A stretch of 60,895 nucleotides of DNA, taken from the IMG/VR virus record IMGVR_UViG_3300012936_000012, positions 1 to 60,895 of that record; one strand, written 5' to 3'. This DNA is from a virus. Numbering within the stretch: position 1 is the first letter of the stretch; each line of letters opens with the position of its first letter. Positions 59,969-60,895 of the stretch are shown piece by piece. The notes beneath the pieces were generated by a model. It had not been told where the DNA came from. It searched no databases and saw nothing but the letters and a program-made list of their open reading frames with translations. Both the position numbers and the translations under genes were made by a program.

Positions 59969-60557
59969 TTTTTTTTCCTTTTAAGGTTGTTGAAAAGTCT
60001 TTAACTATATTAAGAACACTATCTAAAATATTTTCTTTACTATCTGATCCATTTATCAATACAATTTCAACCCCTTTAGCTCCCATATCCTCAAGAAAAA
60101 GTTCATAGGCTACTTTTTGGCGCAACAGGAAACCATAGTTAACATCTTGATCAATATTTCCACGGGCTTTAACTCGACTCATAGCTTGCTCAGTTTCAAT
60201 ATCAAGAAAGAAGATCACATCAGGCAAAGGAGATGATTCAAGAAAAATTCGGCGTGCCTCTAAATAAAGGTCAAATTCAGAGCAAGAAAGATCACCATAA
60301 GAAAAACCAACTCTAGCAAACACACTATCAGACCAAACACTTCGATCATAAACATTGATCATACCAGGCAAAGAATCCCGCCATTGGTTATACCTAGACT
60401 TCAAAAACTTTATCTGAGTTAAAAACCCATTATCTACTTCACTTTCAAACATAATGGCCTCGTCAAAAACATTAAAATTTTCGGCGCACTGAAGACCTTT
60501 AACTAAACTACTTTTACCAACTCCCATAATCCCTTCCACACATATGCGAATTGTCAT
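59952..60557 (-). CDS. Deoxynucleoside kinase
   Basis: A 201-residue P-loop kinase. The P-loop is G-I-M-G-V-G-K-S-S (9-17), the D-R-S motif occurs in V-Y-D-R-S-V-W-S-D near residue 69, and a lid R-V-K-A-R-G-N near residue 128 follows. This is the deoxyribonucleoside/thymidine-kinase-type pattern, giving dNMPs from salvaged nucleosides. The C-terminus is basic. It starts at ATG 60555-60557 behind AGGGAG and leads the leftward operon. Confidence 0.84.
   Translation of the reverse strand: MTIRICVEGIMGVGKSSLVKGLQCAENFNVFDEAIMFESEVDNGFLTQIKFLKSRYNQWRDSLPGMINVYDRSVWSDSVFARVGFSYGDLSCSEFDLYLEARRIFLESSPLPDVIFFLDIETEQAMSRVKARGNIDQDVNYGFLLRQKVAYELFLEDMGAKGVEIVLINGSDSKENILDSVLNIVKDFSTTLKGKKSEERN
59987..59999 (-). 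repeat. Copy of 13-bp word GACTTTTCAACAA upstream of the sigma factor
   Basis: Exact copy on the - strand, in the end of the kinase gene and 10 to 20 bases upstream of the sigma factor's ribosome binding site; a TATAGT hexamer lies four bases before it. Confidence 0.78.
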
Positions 60558-60655
60558 GCTTACTCCCTATCAGAATATATAAAACATTTATCTATACCAT
60601 CACATTTTGCCCCCAGAATCAACAACACTAAAACACCCCCAAATTTCGCCGCAAT

Positions 60656-60684
60656 TTGACAAAATAAAAATCATAAGACATAAT
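60656..60684 (+). promoter_or_regulatory. Candidate rightward promoter 1 (TTGACA-N17-CATAAT)
   Basis: A perfect -35 hexamer TTGACA (60656-60661), 17-base spacer and CATAAT (60679-60684). It points out of the window. The block TTGACAAA-N8-CATAAGACA is shared with 35963-35987. Confidence 0.6.
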
Positions 60685-60721
60685 CAATACAAATTATAAA
60701 AAATATAACAAATAACACATA

Positions 60722-60750
60722 TTAACTATAACTCTCAGTATCTCTATAAT
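60722..60750 (+). promoter_or_regulatory. Candidate rightward promoter 2 (TTAACT-N17-TATAAT)
   Basis: A perfect -10 hexamer TATAAT (60745-60750) with TTAACT (60722-60727) at 17-base spacing. No gene follows within the window. Confidence 0.55.
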
Positions 60751-60815
60751 ATCAAAATATTAATAAATACTACAAATACCCTAGCACTTACTCAATTCTC
60801 TATACCAATACATGA

Positions 60816-60845
60816 TTGTACTCGTATAGTTCAAGGCCGTTATAC
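60816..60845 (+). promoter_or_regulatory. Candidate rightward promoter 3 (TTGTAC-N18-TTATAC)
   Basis: TTGTAC (60816-60821), 18-base spacer, TTATAC (60840-60845), near the right edge. The spacer contains AGGCC, and GGCCT follows about 20 bases later as a short inverted repeat. Confidence 0.45.
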
Positions 60846-60895
60846 GTAGCCTTTATTGGCCTCTATTTTGCCCTCAAACAAACGATTTGATCTAA

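Larger units (their letters stand above)
60558..60895. other. AT-rich intergenic regulatory region
   Basis: A 338-base stretch without a convincing gene. It separates the leftward kinase-sigma-methyltransferase operon from whatever lies to the right. Besides three rightward promoter candidates it holds two runs of five C (60611-60615 and 60636-60640) and many A/T-rich segments. I could not find a convincing leftward promoter for the kinase. Confidence 0.6.

Noticed and set aside
1-60895. tRNA genes, insertion sequences, integrase or attachment site
   Set aside because: None could be recognised by eye: no cloverleaf-like segment with CCA-type end, no transposase or integrase motif, no flanking repeats.

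Overview
The window is the interior of a large, AT-rich genome of a tailed phage with a contractile tail (myovirus morphology). The evidence is a contiguous sheath, tube, tail assembly chaperone, tape-measure, hub, spike, gp25-like, J-like and tail-protein-I-like gene set behind an N4-gp56-type major capsid protein, followed by a phage replication and nucleotide-metabolism module. The left edge cuts a head gene, so portal and terminase lie outside. A candidate inner-membrane/outer-membrane spanin pair (an overlapping small membrane protein and lipoprotein) suggests a diderm (Gram-negative) host. I cannot name the host.

Layout. (1) 1-35.1 kb, all on the + strand: capsid and connector genes, tail sheath (4184), tube (6062), chaperone with a probable -1 frameshift extension (6597-7564), tape measure (7568), CIS-tube/LysM/hub/spike baseplate centre (10837-15344), wedge genes (17144-20851), a 1672-residue baseplate or fibre protein (21433), a holin/spanin lysis cassette (26455-27210), tail fibres, and a run of six short beta-rich proteins (30678-33410). 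A last fibre gene and a strong intrinsic terminator at 35112 close the module. (2) 35.2-57.5 kb, + strand: replication initiation, helicase loader, DnaB-like helicase, CHC2/TOPRIM primase, SSB, family A DNA polymerase, SF2 helicase, RecA-like recombinase, resolvase-like nuclease, ParB-like protein, Cas4/RecB-like nuclease, SpoVS-like protein, cobalamin-dependent class II ribonucleotide reductase, calcineurin-like phosphoesterase, ThyX and a PhoH-like ATPase. (3) 57.5-60.6 kb, - strand: a C5-cytosine methyltransferase that lies inside a second long reading frame with repeated W-x-T-P motifs, an ECF-type sigma factor, and a deoxynucleoside kinase. (4) 60.56-60.9 kb: an intergenic region with three candidate rightward sigma70-type promoters leading out of the window.

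How it fits together: module 2 copies and recombines the genome and supplies deoxynucleotides (RNR, ThyX, kinase). Module 1 builds and releases the virion. Module 3 could modify the DNA and redirect transcription through a phage-encoded sigma factor.

Main unexplained signals: (a) a 13-bp word, GACTTTTCAACAA, present eight times exactly and three more times with one change, on both strands, several copies directly upstream of ribosome binding sites; (b) about 1.1 kb of same-strand dual coding between the methyltransferase and the W-x-T-P frame, which continues through a ten-A tract by a -1 shift into 80 more codons carrying another repeat; (c) a -1 frameshift extension of the tail chaperone; (d) a second shared gene-leader sequence, GGATAAGACATG; (e) the array of short candidate receptor-binding proteins. 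All family assignments were made by eye from sequence motifs, without database searches.
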